DNA of 64,000 nt from Nocardia africana NBRC 100379 (GTDB taxonomy: Bacteria > Actinomycetota > Actinomycetes > Mycobacteriales > Mycobacteriaceae): contig NZ_BDAV01000008.1 in the NCBI RefSeq assembly GCF_001612635.1, positions 62,001-126,000 of the forward strand, given 5' to 3'. Position 1 is the first letter of the stretch. Every line of letters starts with the position of its first letter. Under the pieces are notes generated by a model. It was not told the DNA's origin, ran no database searches, and saw only the letters and a list, made by a program, of their open reading frames with translations. The position numbers and the translations under genes are program-made. Below are positions 35,577-44,439 of this stretch, piece after piece.

Positions 35577-35652
35577 GTGCTTCGAGTTCGAAGCACATGA
35601 GCGACGATAGCAGTGCTTTGAATTCGAAGCAAGAGTTTCGAAATCGAAGCAC
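35577..35652. promoter_or_regulatory. Three 20-bp MarR operators
   Basis: Site 1 (35577-35596) has perfect arms GTGCTTCGA and TCGAAGCAC around GT. Site 2 (35613-35632, GTGCTTTGAATTCGAAGCAA) and site 3 (35633-35652, GAGTTTCGAAATCGAAGCAC) are degenerate copies, directly adjacent to each other. Start-to-start distances are 36 and 20. All lie between the oxidoreductase and marR starts and should bind the MarR protein at 35671. Confidence 0.8.
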
Positions 35653-35670
35653 GAGTTGTACAGTCGTGCC

Positions 35671-36168
35671 ATGTCCGACACCTCGCGGCCCTTGGACGCC
35701 GCCCAACTGGGCGCCTACTTCGCCCTCATGGAGGTGGCCGGCCTGCTGCGGCACGCAGTCGAGCAACAACTGCGAGAGGCCGGCGATCTGAGCTACGTGC
35801 AGTTCCAGCTCTTGGCGCGCCTCGGACTCGACTCCCCCACCGGCAGTGAACGCATGACCGACCTCGCCGACGGCGTCGTCTACAGCCGCAGCGGATTGAC
35901 CTATCAGGCAGGTCTGCTCGAGAAGGCGGGACTGGTCACGCGCACACCCTCCGCGGACGACGAGCGCGGCGTCACGGTCACGATCACCGACGCCGGGCGG
36001 GCGCTGCTCGCCCGGGTGCTTCCCGGCCACACCGAGGTCGTCAATCAGCAACTCTTCGAACCGCTGTCACGCGCGGACACCAAGGCCCTGGCCGATCTGC
36101 TGTCACCGGTGCGCGACCACATGCGTGCGGCGCCACCCCGCTCGGCAGCGCCTCGCCGACGGCGATAA
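35671..36168 (+). CDS. MarR family transcriptional regulator
   Basis: This is a 165-residue winged-helix regulator starting at ATG 35671. It has the MarR pattern: YVQFQLLARLGL, the recognition helix region ERMTDLADGVVYSRSGLTYQ, the wing TRTPSADDERGVTVTITDAG and a C-terminal dimerisation helix. It probably represses itself and the divergent oxidoreductase through the three 20-bp sites. Ligand unknown. Confidence 0.92.
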   Translation: MSDTSRPLDAAQLGAYFALMEVAGLLRHAVEQQLREAGDLSYVQFQLLARLGLDSPTGSERMTDLADGVVYSRSGLTYQAGLLEKAGLVTRTPSADDERGVTVTITDAGRALLARVLPGHTEVVNQQLFEPLSRADTKALADLLSPVRDHMRAAPPRSAAPRRRR

Positions 36169-36237
36169 CCCATCGGCCCGGCCGCTACGAATCCTTGGTG
36201 AGGTGCCCGCACGCGGTTCGGACGAGGAGCTGAGGGA

Positions 36238-36456
36238 ATGCGCATCGTGGTCGATCTGAATCGGTGTCAGGGATATGCGCAGTGTGTTCCGCTGGCACCG
36301 CAGGTGCTGAGGCTGCTGGGCGAGGAGGCGCTGGCCTACGACCCCAATCCCGACGACGTCCACCGCCGCCGGATCTTGCGGGCCGCGGCGTCGTGTCCGG
36401 TGCAGGCGATCCTGGTGGAGGCCCACACTCCGGACGAGCCGGAGCCCGCGCCGTGA
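36238..36456 (+). CDS. 3Fe-4S ferredoxin for a P450
   Basis: This is a 72-residue ferredoxin with only three cluster cysteines, C10, C16 (CQGYAQC) and C53 (CPVQAI), the pattern of actinobacterial 3Fe-4S ferredoxins that feed P450s. It starts at ATG 36238 behind GAGGGA and overlaps the reductase gene by 4 bases. Position 13, often His in related ferredoxins, is Tyr; this residue influences redox potential and partner P450. Confidence 0.93.
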   Translation: MRIVVDLNRCQGYAQCVPLAPQVLRLLGEEALAYDPNPDDVHRRRILRAAASCPVQAILVEAHTPDEPEPAP

Positions 36457-37844
36457 CCACCGCGTCGCTGGCCGCGGACCTGGTCAGGACGTTCCGGGCG
36501 GAAGGCCGCATCGTGATCGTGGGAGCGTCGCTGGCCGGACTTCGCGCCGCGGAAGCCTTGCGGGAGAGGGGTTTTCACGGAAGTGTGACCCTCATCGGGG
36601 ACGAGCCGCACCTACCCTACGACCGTCCGCCGTTGTCCAAGCAGGTCCTGCAGGGCTGGGTGCCCGCCGATCACACCACACTTCCCCGCATGCGGGCCGT
36701 CGACGCGGACTGGCGGCTGGGGGTCGCCGCGACCGGCTTGGACCGAGCGAACCGGCAGGTCCTGCTGGCCACCGGCGACGCGGTGCCCTACGACCGGATG
36801 CTGATCGCCACCGGGGTGCGGGCCCGGCCGTGGCCGAACCCGGCCGAGGGCGCCCTGCGCGGGGTGTTCACGGTGCGCACCTGCGAGGACGCGGCCCGGC
36901 TCCAGGCAGCACTGAATGCCGGCCCGAAGCGCGTGCTGGTCGTCGGCTCGGGATTCATCGGTTCGGAGCTGGCGTCGGTGTGCCGCGAGCGCGGCCTGCC
37001 GGTGACCGTCGCCGAACGCGGCGGCGGGCCACTGGTGGGCCCGCTCGGCGGAGTGATCGGCGATATCGCCGCGCGAATGCAGCGCGAGGCGGGCGTCGAC
37101 CTGCGCACCGGGGTGTCCGTCCGATCCCTCGACGGCGACGCCGACGGACGGGTGTGCCGGGCCCAGCTGTCGGATGGAACCACGCTGGAGGTCGATGTGG
37201 TGGTGGCGTCGCTGGGCTCGATCCGCAATGTCGAATGGCTGCGGAATGCGGGTCTGGCCGCCGGTTTCTGGGGCGTCGGTTGCGATGCGGGCTGTCGCGC
37301 GTTCGACATCAACGGCGTGGTGACCGACAACATCTTAGTGGCCGGCGATGTCGCGCGTCAGCCCCATGTGCTGTACGAGTATCAGTTCATCTCGATGGAG
37401 CATTGGGACAACGCGGTGTGCGGTGCTCAGGTCGCCGCGAACAACATGATCAGCCTGGAGACCGAACGGCGACCACATCTACCGCTGCCCTCGTTCTGGT
37501 CGGCCCAATTCGGGGTGAACATCAAAGGTGTGGGGGTGTGCTCGTTCGGCGACGAGATCGCGTTCACCCAGGGATCGCCCGAGGACTTTCGGTTTGCCGC
37601 CGTCTACGGCCGCCGGGGCCGCATCATCGGTGCGGTGACATTCGATCACGGCAAATGGCTGCAGTACTACGCGGCGATGATCGAACGGTCGGCGCCGTTT
37701 CCGCCGCCACCGCCGGGCTACGACCGGGCCGCCGATCCGGCGCCGATGCCGGCCCGCTTCCCCGATCCGCGCGTGCCGACCGGCATCCCCGACGTGGTGC
37801 TGACCGGTCACGACCCCACATCCCGGGGCGCCGAGTTCCATTGA
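36453..37844 (+). CDS. NAD(P)/FAD ferredoxin reductase
   Basis: This is a 463-residue class I reductase starting at GTG 36453. FAD motif IVIVGASLAGLRAAEAL (about 17-33) and NAD(P) motif VLVVGSGFIGSELASVCRERG (about 160-180) are clear, with DNILVAGDVAR near residue 300. It is about 50 residues longer than common P450 ferredoxin reductases because of a Pro-rich C-terminal tail (PFPPPPPGYDRAADPAP). It moves electrons from NAD(P)H to the upstream ferredoxin. Confidence 0.93.
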   Translation: MTTASLAADLVRTFRAEGRIVIVGASLAGLRAAEALRERGFHGSVTLIGDEPHLPYDRPPLSKQVLQGWVPADHTTLPRMRAVDADWRLGVAATGLDRANRQVLLATGDAVPYDRMLIATGVRARPWPNPAEGALRGVFTVRTCEDAARLQAALNAGPKRVLVVGSGFIGSELASVCRERGLPVTVAERGGGPLVGPLGGVIGDIAARMQREAGVDLRTGVSVRSLDGDADGRVCRAQLSDGTTLEVDVVVASLGSIRNVEWLRNAGLAAGFWGVGCDAGCRAFDINGVVTDNILVAGDVARQPHVLYEYQFISMEHWDNAVCGAQVAANNMISLETERRPHLPLPSFWSAQFGVNIKGVGVCSFGDEIAFTQGSPEDFRFAAVYGRRGRIIGAVTFDHGKWLQYYAAMIERSAPFPPPPPGYDRAADPAPMPARFPDPRVPTGIPDVVLTGHDPTSRGAEFH

Positions 37845-37857
37845 ACGAGGAGGCAAA

Positions 37858-39138
37858 ATGACCGCGGCGACCGCCTGGGCCGAGGCGATGAAATACGAAC
37901 ACCGCGCCGACCCCTACCCGTTCTTCGATCGGCTGCGCCGCACCCCGGTCGCGCGCGTGGCCGACAACCTGTACGTGGTGACGGGTTATCAGAAACTGCT
38001 GTCGCTGGCGCACGACCCGCGGGTCAGCTCCGATATCGGTCGCAGCCCGCTGGGCAATCCCCTGACCGGCGGTTCCGGGCCCGGCGCGGCGAGCGCGCCA
38101 CCGCCGGGTCGTCGCACGCCGAGCATCATCGTCTCGGATCCGCCCGATCACGATCGGGCCCGCCGCCAGGTGATGCGCCACTTCGGCCCGCCGCACGCGC
38201 CCGACGTCATCCCCGGCATGGAACCCGTGATCGTGCGCATGTGCAACCGGTTGCTCGACGAGATCGGGGCCGCCGGCAAGACCCGTCTCGACGTCGTCGA
38301 CGACTACGCCTACCCCGTTCCCGTCACGGTGATCTGCACCGTTCTCGGCATCCCGCTCGCGGACGAGCCCCTGTTCCACGCCTGGATCTACGACATGCTC
38401 ACCGGCATCGATCTGGGCCCCGACGCGCAGACCGAGGAGGGCGAGGTCCGCGCGGGCCGGGCGCACGCGAGCCGTGACGCACTCACCCGGTACCTGGCCG
38501 GCCTGATCGAGCAGCTCCAGCGTGAGCCCGGCCCGGGGTTGCTGTCGCACTTGCTCCACGACCACGGCCCCGACGGCCCGATGCCGGCCGAGCAGGTGCT
38601 GGCCAACGCGGTACTGCTGCTGATCGCCGGTCACGACTCGACGGTCAACACCATCGCCAACTGTGTGATGACACTGCTGCGCAATCCCGGTTCCTACGAC
38701 CAGGTGCGCGATCGGCCGCACCTGCTACCCCGTGCGATCGAAGAGGTCCAGCGGTTGCAGGCGGCGGTGCAGTTCTTTCCCAGCCGCAGCGTCACCGCCG
38801 ATATCGAGATCGGCGGCACCGTCATTCCGGAAGGGTCCGCGGTGCACCTGGTCTACGCCGCCGCCAACCGCGACCCGAACCGATTCACCGATCCGAACCG
38901 CTTCGACATCCAACGCCCCGACAACGAACATTTCGGCTGGGGCAGCGGGATCCACACCTGCCCGGGCGGCCCGCTGGCGCGACTGGAAGCCAATCTCGCA
39001 CTGGAGATCTTCCTGCGTCGCGTCGTGACACCACGGCTGGTCGTCGACCCGCCACCGTATCGGCGCAGCCAGATCTTCCGCGGGCCACGACATCTGCTCG
39101 TCGACGTCGACCACATCGCCGGCCGAGCCGATCGGTGA
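37858..39138 (+). CDS. Cytochrome P450, partner of the upstream ferredoxin and reductase
   Basis: This is a 426-residue bacterial P450, starting 13 bases after the reductase stop behind GAGGAGG-like sequence. I-helix AGHDST (257-262), ExxR E296-R299 and heme loop FGWGSGIHTCPGG with C368 are present. A Gly/Pro-rich insert at about 62-88 in the B-C region, near the substrate channel, is unusual. The three genes form a self-contained monooxygenase; the substrate is unknown. Confidence 0.94.
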   Translation: MTAATAWAEAMKYEHRADPYPFFDRLRRTPVARVADNLYVVTGYQKLLSLAHDPRVSSDIGRSPLGNPLTGGSGPGAASAPPPGRRTPSIIVSDPPDHDRARRQVMRHFGPPHAPDVIPGMEPVIVRMCNRLLDEIGAAGKTRLDVVDDYAYPVPVTVICTVLGIPLADEPLFHAWIYDMLTGIDLGPDAQTEEGEVRAGRAHASRDALTRYLAGLIEQLQREPGPGLLSHLLHDHGPDGPMPAEQVLANAVLLLIAGHDSTVNTIANCVMTLLRNPGSYDQVRDRPHLLPRAIEEVQRLQAAVQFFPSRSVTADIEIGGTVIPEGSAVHLVYAAANRDPNRFTDPNRFDIQRPDNEHFGWGSGIHTCPGGPLARLEANLALEIFLRRVVTPRLVVDPPPYRRSQIFRGPRHLLVDVDHIAGRADR

Positions 39139-39157
39139 TCGCGGCGGAGGTCCCGGA

Positions 39158-41152
39158 TCAAGGGGCGACGATTCCGCGACGGATCTGCCCGGGGCTCGAT
39201 GTGACGCTGGGCGGCTTGCGATTTCGCGACGAGCGCAGCTGGTAGGGAACGCTGGTGACCATGACACCCGGCTCGAACAACAGACGCGCCTTGAGCCGCA
39301 GCGAACTCTGGTTGTGCAGCAGATTCTCCCACCAATGCCCGACGACGTACTCGGGGATGTAGACACTGACGACGTCGCGGGGCCGCGATCGGCGGACCCG
39401 CTTGATGTATTCGATGACGGGACGGGTGATTTCGCGGTAGGGCGACTCGACGACCTTCAACGGGATGCTGACGTCGTGGCGCTCCCAGGATTGGGTCAGT
39501 GCCCGGGTGTCGGTGTCGTCGACGTTGACCGTGATGGCGGTGAGGGTGTCGGGGCGGGTGGCGCGCGCGAACTGAACCGCGCGCTGAGTGGCCTTGTGCC
39601 AGTCCGACACCAGCACGATCGCGTGCACCCGGCCGGGCAGCGTCGTCTCCTCGTCGGGGTCGATGTCGAGTTCGGCGCGCACCGTCGAATAGTGGGTGTG
39701 GATGAGATACATCATCAGCACCAGCAGCGGCATCGCGATGACCACGAGGTAGGCGCCGTGACCGAATTTGGTGATCATGACCACGACCAGCACCACGCCG
39801 GTGAAGCAGGCGCCGAACGCGTTGATCGCCCGGGCTCGGTAGATGCGTTGGCGTTGCCCCGGCGCGGTCACGCCGCGAAGTTCGCGATTCCAATGCCGGA
39901 CCATGCCGGTCTGGCACAGCGTGAACGAGGTGAACACGCCGACGATGTAGAGCTGGATCAATCTGGTGGTCTGCCCGTCGAAGGCGTAGATCAACCCGGC
40001 GGCGACCGCGGCGAGCAGGATGATGCCGTTGGAGTAGGCGAGCCGGTCCCCACGCGTGTGCAATTGGCGCGGCAGGTAGCGATGTTGCGCCAGAATCGAG
40101 GTCAGCAGCGGGAATCCGTTGTAGGCGGTATTCGCGGCGAGGATCAGGATCAGCGCCGTGGTGACCATCAGGTAGTAGAAGCCCAGGCTGCTGTCGCCGA
40201 AGACCGCTCCGGCGATCTGCGCGATCACGGTCTTCTGCGCGTCGGTGTGGCAATCGCCCGGAAAGCCGATCAGGTCGCAGGTGTTTTCGGCGACTCGCGT
40301 GTGGGTGATCATCGCCAGCGCGGTCACACCGGTGAACATGGCGATCGCCAGCAGGCCCATAGCGGTCATCGTCCGGGCCGCGTTGAGCGACTTCGGTTTC
40401 CGGAACGCGGGGACTCCGTTGGAGATCGCTTCGGCCCCCGTCAGCGCCGTACATCCCGAGGAGAACGCCCGCAGCGCGAGGAACGCCACCGCTGCCGTGC
40501 CGAGGCCCGCGTGCGCGGCGTGGATCTGATAATGCGCGCTCTCGGCGACGGGCGCGTGCCCGATCAGCGTCTCGATCAGGCCGATCGAGATCATCACCAT
40601 GACGCCGGCGACGAATGCGTAGGTCGGCACGGCGAACGCCCGGCCGGATTCCCGCACCCCGCGCAGATTCATCGCGGTCAGCGCCACGATGAACCCGATA
40701 TCGATCAGCACCCGATGCGGATTCAGCGCCGGCGCCGCGGAGATGATGTTGTCCACACCCGCCGCGACCGACACCGCCACCGTCATCACATAATCGACCA
40801 GCAGCGCCGCCGCGACCACCAAACCCGGTATCGCACCGAGGTTTTCGGCGACGACCTCATACGATCCGCCGCCCGAAGGATAGGCGCGCACCACCTGGCG
40901 ATACGACAACGCGACCACCGCCAGCAGCACGACGACACCACCGGCCACCCACGGCGTCAGATACAGATAACTGAGCCCGCCCAACGTCAGGATGAGCAGA
41001 ATCTCCTGCGTCGCATAGGCCACCGAGGACAGCGGATCACTGGCGAAGATCGGCAATGCCAGCCGCTTCGGCAACAGCGTCTCACCGAGCCGATCGCTGC
41101 GAAACGGTCGTCCCAGTACAACTCGTTTGGCGACGTCGATCGGTGAAACCAC
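39158..41152 (-). CDS. kimA: KimA-type potassium importer (APC superfamily)
   Basis: This is a 664-residue transporter with 12 helices (about 40-480) and a cytoplasmic USP-like C-terminal domain. It matches KimA of Bacillus through ASDPLSSVAYATQ, YPSGGGSYEVVAENLG, LLVDYVMTVAVSVAAG, AFSSGCTALTGAEAISNG and the C-terminal HNQSSLRLKARLLF. KimA proteins are high-affinity K+/H+ symporters inhibited by cyclic di-AMP. GTG 41152 is the start. A structured leader precedes it. Confidence 0.88.
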   Translation of the reverse strand: MVSPIDVAKRVVLGRPFRSDRLGETLLPKRLALPIFASDPLSSVAYATQEILLILTLGGLSYLYLTPWVAGGVVVLLAVVALSYRQVVRAYPSGGGSYEVVAENLGAIPGLVVAAALLVDYVMTVAVSVAAGVDNIISAAPALNPHRVLIDIGFIVALTAMNLRGVRESGRAFAVPTYAFVAGVMVMISIGLIETLIGHAPVAESAHYQIHAAHAGLGTAAVAFLALRAFSSGCTALTGAEAISNGVPAFRKPKSLNAARTMTAMGLLAIAMFTGVTALAMITHTRVAENTCDLIGFPGDCHTDAQKTVIAQIAGAVFGDSSLGFYYLMVTTALILILAANTAYNGFPLLTSILAQHRYLPRQLHTRGDRLAYSNGIILLAAVAAGLIYAFDGQTTRLIQLYIVGVFTSFTLCQTGMVRHWNRELRGVTAPGQRQRIYRARAINAFGACFTGVVLVVVMITKFGHGAYLVVIAMPLLVLMMYLIHTHYSTVRAELDIDPDEETTLPGRVHAIVLVSDWHKATQRAVQFARATRPDTLTAITVNVDDTDTRALTQSWERHDVSIPLKVVESPYREITRPVIEYIKRVRRSRPRDVVSVYIPEYVVGHWWENLLHNQSSLRLKARLLFEPGVMVTSVPYQLRSSRNRKPPSVTSSPGQIRRGIVAP

Positions 41153-41161
41153 GATTAATCA

Positions 41162-41206
41162 CCCTAAATCCGGCAAACCCGTACCCATCGATCGCCAGCC
41201 GTAGGG
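41162..41206 (-). promoter_or_regulatory. RBS-sequestering hairpin in the kimA leader
   Basis: In the minus-strand leader CCCTA and CGGC (41206-41202, 41201-41198) can pair with GCCG and TAGGG (41174-41171, 41166-41162), a bulged stem whose 3' arm contains the AGGG ribosome site of kimA. This suggests translational control. I cannot match it to the known ydaO c-di-AMP riboswitch consensus by eye. Confidence 0.4.
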
Positions 41207-41213
41207 AAAACGT

Positions 41214-41235
41214 AAAAAAATCCCCGCGCCGGGAT
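41214..41235 (-). terminator. Intrinsic terminator between iclR and kimA
   Basis: On the minus strand ATCCC-GGCGCG-GGGAT is followed at once by seven T, a rare classical terminator for such GC-rich DNA. A second perfect hairpin, GTATCGC/GCGATAC with a 3-base loop, lies just upstream at 41244-41260. Together they end the iclR transcript, or act as an attenuator in a longer kimA leader. Confidence 0.75.
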
Positions 41236-41299
41236 CGGGCGGTGTATCGCTCGGCGATACGTGAGCCGTCCCATCAGGCGGTCGCGCACCTCGGCACCA

Positions 41300-42091
41300 T
41301 CACTCGCCGAGCAGCCGTTCGACGGTGTCACGGGTCGCGAGGGCCCGGGCTCCGTAGTCCTCGAAAAGCGCAGGGGTCAGCCGCGACGACGGCCCGGAGA
41401 TGCTGAAGCACGCGCGGGCCGGACCGTAGCGTCCCCGCAGGGCTACCGCGACCGCGCAGATTCCGTCGTGCAGCCCTTCGACCGTGGTGGCGTAGCCCCG
41501 CCGCCGAATGAGATGTATTTCCTCCCAGAGCTCGTCCACATCGGTGATGGTGTGCTCGGTCGACTTGGCCGGGGTTTCGGACAGATAGGCCGCGATCCGT
41601 TCGTCGGGCAATGTCGCGAGGAACGCCTTTCCGGTCGCGGCGGCGTGCAGCGGCAGCCGAGTGCCCAGTGCCATGAACGCGCGCAACTGGTGCGAACTGT
41701 CGAGACGTTCGATGAGCACCAGTTCGTCACCGTCGGGCACCGCGAGATGGACCGTCTCACCCGTCGACATCTGCAGCGCGGACAGCTCCGGCAGCGCCAC
41801 CTCGCGCAGATTGTCGCGCCCGGCGACCGCGCTACCCAACCGGAAAGCCAGACCGGTGATCTCCCATCGCCCTTCCGGTGAGGACCGCACCCACCCGGCC
41901 TCCTCGAGCGTCTTCAGACAGCGTTGCACCGTACTTTTCGGCACCTCCAGCCGCCGGGCCAGGTCGCTGAGTCCCGCGGGCTGTAGCCGCGCCACTTCCT
42001 CGAAGACCCGCAGGGCGGTCAGCACGCTGTTCACGAACTCGTCCCGAAGCCCAGCACGCACCGGCACACCCGTTGTTGACGGAGTCGCCAC
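41300..42091 (-). CDS. IclR family transcriptional regulator
   Basis: This is a 263-residue regulator with an N-terminal winged helix (about 15-75, GLSDLARRLEVPKSTVQRCL) and the IclR effector domain (about 90-255, with VHLAVPDGDELVLIERLDS and AATGKAFLATLPD). It starts at GTG 42091. It is divergent from the acyl-CoA ligase gene across a palindromic operator and probably governs the catabolic cluster in response to an aromatic acid. Confidence 0.93.
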   Translation of the reverse strand: MATPSTTGVPVRAGLRDEFVNSVLTALRVFEEVARLQPAGLSDLARRLEVPKSTVQRCLKTLEEAGWVRSSPEGRWEITGLAFRLGSAVAGRDNLREVALPELSALQMSTGETVHLAVPDGDELVLIERLDSSHQLRAFMALGTRLPLHAAATGKAFLATLPDERIAAYLSETPAKSTEHTITDVDELWEEIHLIRRRGYATTVEGLHDGICAVAVALRGRYGPARACFSISGPSSRLTPALFEDYGARALATRDTVERLLGE

Positions 42092-42108
42092 AAGCTAATA
42101 CCGTCACT

Positions 42109-42145
42109 GGTCCATAATGTAGCACATCGGTCCACAGTGTGGACC
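42109..42145. promoter_or_regulatory. IclR operator, tandem palindromes
   Basis: GGTCCAC-AGT-GTGGACC (42129-42145) is a perfect 17-base palindrome. A degenerate copy with 12 of 17 matches begins 20 bases upstream at 42109. They lie in the 75-base gap between divergent iclR and the ligase gene, 21 bases before the ligase start. Confidence 0.75.
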
Positions 42146-42166
42146 ATACACGAGAAAGTGGCCCTC

Positions 42167-43579
42167 ATGCCAGTTCCTCTTCTCACCGCATTGCAGACCG
42201 GCACGGCCGCCTCCCGGCCCGCGGTCACGATCAGCGACACCGAAGTACATTCCGATGAACTATTGGGCGCGGCGGGCGCGCTCGCGAATCGCATCGCCGG
42301 CGCGGAATGCGTCGCCATCGATGCCCGCCCCAGCGTCGAGACGGTGATCGCGGTGGTGGGCTGCCTACTGGCCGGCGTACCCGCGGTTCCCGTTCCCCCG
42401 GACTCCGGCGCGGTCGAACGCCGCCACATCCTCACCGACTCGGGCGCCGAATTGTGGATCGGCGCACCGAATCCCGATGCTTCCCTTCCGGCGATCACCG
42501 TCGACCGGCGAGCGTCACACACCTGGACAGGTCCGGAACCCGATCCGGCAACGACGGCGCTGATCGTCTACACCTCCGGAACCACCGGGGCGCCGAAAGG
42601 AGTGGTGCTGCCCCGCTCGGCGATCGCGGCGAGTCTGGACGGACTGCGCGATGCGTGGCAGTGGAATGCCGATGACGTTGTCGTCCACGGCCTTCCGTTG
42701 TTCCACGTCCACGGCTTGGTGATCGGCGTGCTGGGCGCGCTGCGCACCGGATCGCCACTGGTGCACACCATCCGCCCCACACCGGACCGATATGCCGCCG
42801 CAGGCGGATCGCTGTATTTCGGTGTGCCGACGGTCTGGTCGAGGGTGTGCGGCGATCCGGACTCCGCACGTGCGCTCGCCGCCGCCCGTCTTCTGGTCTC
42901 GGGCAGCGCTCCGCTGCCGGTTCCGGTGTTCGACGGTCTGCGGGCACTCACGGGCAGTGCACCGATCGAGCGGTACGGCATGACCGAGACCGTCATCACG
43001 CTCAGCACCCGGCACGATGGTGAGCGCCGTCCCGGCTGGGTCGGGCTACCGATTACCGGAGTGCACACCCGGCTCCGCTCGGACTCCGGCGATACCGTCG
43101 GCCACGACGGCGAAACTCTCGGCCGCCTCGAAATCGCCGGGTCCACACTGTTCGACGGCTACCTTCACGACAAGGCCAAGACCGACGAGGTCATGTCGTC
43201 CGACGGATGGTTCGACACCGGCGATATCGCCGTGATCGATCCGGGAGGCTTTCACCGCATCGTCGGTCGTGAGTCGGTCGACATGATCAAATCCGGCGGC
43301 TACCGAATCGGCGCCGGCGAGGTCGAACACGCACTGCTGTCACATCCGAGCGTGCGCGAGGCCGCGGTGGTCGGCGTCCCCGATTCCGACCTCGGCCAGC
43401 GCATCGTGGCCTATGTCGTCGGTGAACCCGGTTATCACGACGCGCTCATCGACTTCGTCGCCGGCTCACTGGCGGTGCACAAGCGGCCCCGAGAGATTCG
43501 CATGGTCGAGGCGCTACCACGCAACGCGATGGGCAAGATCCAGAAGAAGACTCTGCTGAGCGATTACACATCCCACTGA
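42167..43579 (+). CDS. Acyl-CoA synthetase (AMP-forming), MatB-like
   Basis: This is a 470-residue ANL-superfamily ligase starting at ATG 42167. The P-loop is VYTSGTTGAPKGVVL (about 139-153); LPLFHVHGLVIG resembles malonyl-CoA synthetases; ERYGMTET, WFDTGDIA and the catalytic Lys near the end (MGKIQKKTLL) are intact. It activates a carboxylic acid with ATP and CoA. At the head of the cluster it may activate the substrate or an end product such as a dicarboxylate. Confidence 0.9.
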   Translation: MPVPLLTALQTGTAASRPAVTISDTEVHSDELLGAAGALANRIAGAECVAIDARPSVETVIAVVGCLLAGVPAVPVPPDSGAVERRHILTDSGAELWIGAPNPDASLPAITVDRRASHTWTGPEPDPATTALIVYTSGTTGAPKGVVLPRSAIAASLDGLRDAWQWNADDVVVHGLPLFHVHGLVIGVLGALRTGSPLVHTIRPTPDRYAAAGGSLYFGVPTVWSRVCGDPDSARALAAARLLVSGSAPLPVPVFDGLRALTGSAPIERYGMTETVITLSTRHDGERRPGWVGLPITGVHTRLRSDSGDTVGHDGETLGRLEIAGSTLFDGYLHDKAKTDEVMSSDGWFDTGDIAVIDPGGFHRIVGRESVDMIKSGGYRIGAGEVEHALLSHPSVREAAVVGVPDSDLGQRIVAYVVGEPGYHDALIDFVAGSLAVHKRPREIRMVEALPRNAMGKIQKKTLLSDYTSH

Positions 43580-43595
43580 CGGGGCCGCCCGGGAC

Positions 43596-44228
43596 TCACC
43601 CGGCTCCGTCACCGCGCCGCCGACGCCGCTTCGCGACCGGCGCGTCGTGCGGCTCGCCGCCGTCGGCCGGGAACATGACCGCCGGATTGATGGTGGCCAG
43701 ATCACGACTGGCCGCCGCGTAGAGGCCGGTCAGAATGTGCATCGTGCGGACCGCATGGCCCATTTTCGTTGTCACATCGGATAATTCGGCAAGATTCGCG
43801 GTGAGCAGTTCACGCCGCAATGCGGCATAGCGATCGGAGATCTCGCGCCCGGCCTCGGTCACCCGGAACACCGACGAGGTGCCCGACTTGGTGCGCTCGA
43901 GCAAACCGAGGCCGACCAGTTTCCGCAGGTTGTACTGCAGGTTGGGCAGATCCTCCCGGTTGGTCAGCTGCGCGATGGTCGCGGTGTCCTTGGCGCGTTC
44001 CTGCATGCGCACGACATGCAGCGCCACGACTTCGTTGAAGGCCAGGTCCACATCTCCGGCGATGCGCAACGCCTGCACCGCAAACCGCTCGAAGGCACCT
44101 TCGACCTGTAGGAGCGCGAATTCGAAGGCGGTCATCGCCTCTTCGTGCGTGTTCTCGGCCAGATGCCAGCGGCGTTCCGGGTCCAGTTTCGCGGGCCGGT
44201 CGTCGCCGGCGGCTTCGGTGGCGGTCAT
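43596..44228 (-). CDS. MarR-like winged-helix regulator
   Basis: This is a 210-residue protein with a central winged helix: FNEVVALHVVRMQERAKDTA, then IAQLTNREDLPNLQYNLRKL (recognition helix) and the wing KSGTSSVFRVTEAG. ATG 44228 is preferred over an upstream start within the promoter region. The basic C-terminus KRRRRRG is unusual. It is divergent from the Rieske oxygenase gene, whose operon it probably controls. Confidence 0.85.
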   Translation of the reverse strand: MTATEAAGDDRPAKLDPERRWHLAENTHEEAMTAFEFALLQVEGAFERFAVQALRIAGDVDLAFNEVVALHVVRMQERAKDTATIAQLTNREDLPNLQYNLRKLVGLGLLERTKSGTSSVFRVTEAGREISDRYAALRRELLTANLAELSDVTTKMGHAVRTMHILTGLYAAASRDLATINPAVMFPADGGEPHDAPVAKRRRRRGDGAG

Positions 44229-44439
44229 AGCACACCAGCCAACACGGGTAACCGGGCCGACCGCAATGTGGAACATGAAATTTACGTTGAAAGTCTATTG
44301 ATAGTCCACGAAGATTCTGTAATGTGGCTCAGGACACCACGGTGTCCAGCCCACATTCCGCGCCGCACTCCCCGCCGCGCCACTCATCACCGATCAACCA
44401 CGCACTCGGCGTGGTCCCCACCTCGATGGAGGTTTCTCG
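44229..44439. promoter_or_regulatory. Divergent promoter region marR-like / Rieske oxygenase
   Basis: These 211 bases contain an AT-rich core, 44271-44330, unlike the surroundings. CTATTGATAG (44295-44304) is a perfect 10-base palindrome and a candidate operator. TGGAGG at 44427-44432 is the ribosome site of the oxygenase gene. No gene seen. Confidence 0.45.

Noticed and set aside
41153..41299. ydaO-type c-di-AMP riboswitch for kimA
   Set aside because: The region is too short and I cannot find the conserved core; only simple hairpins are visible.
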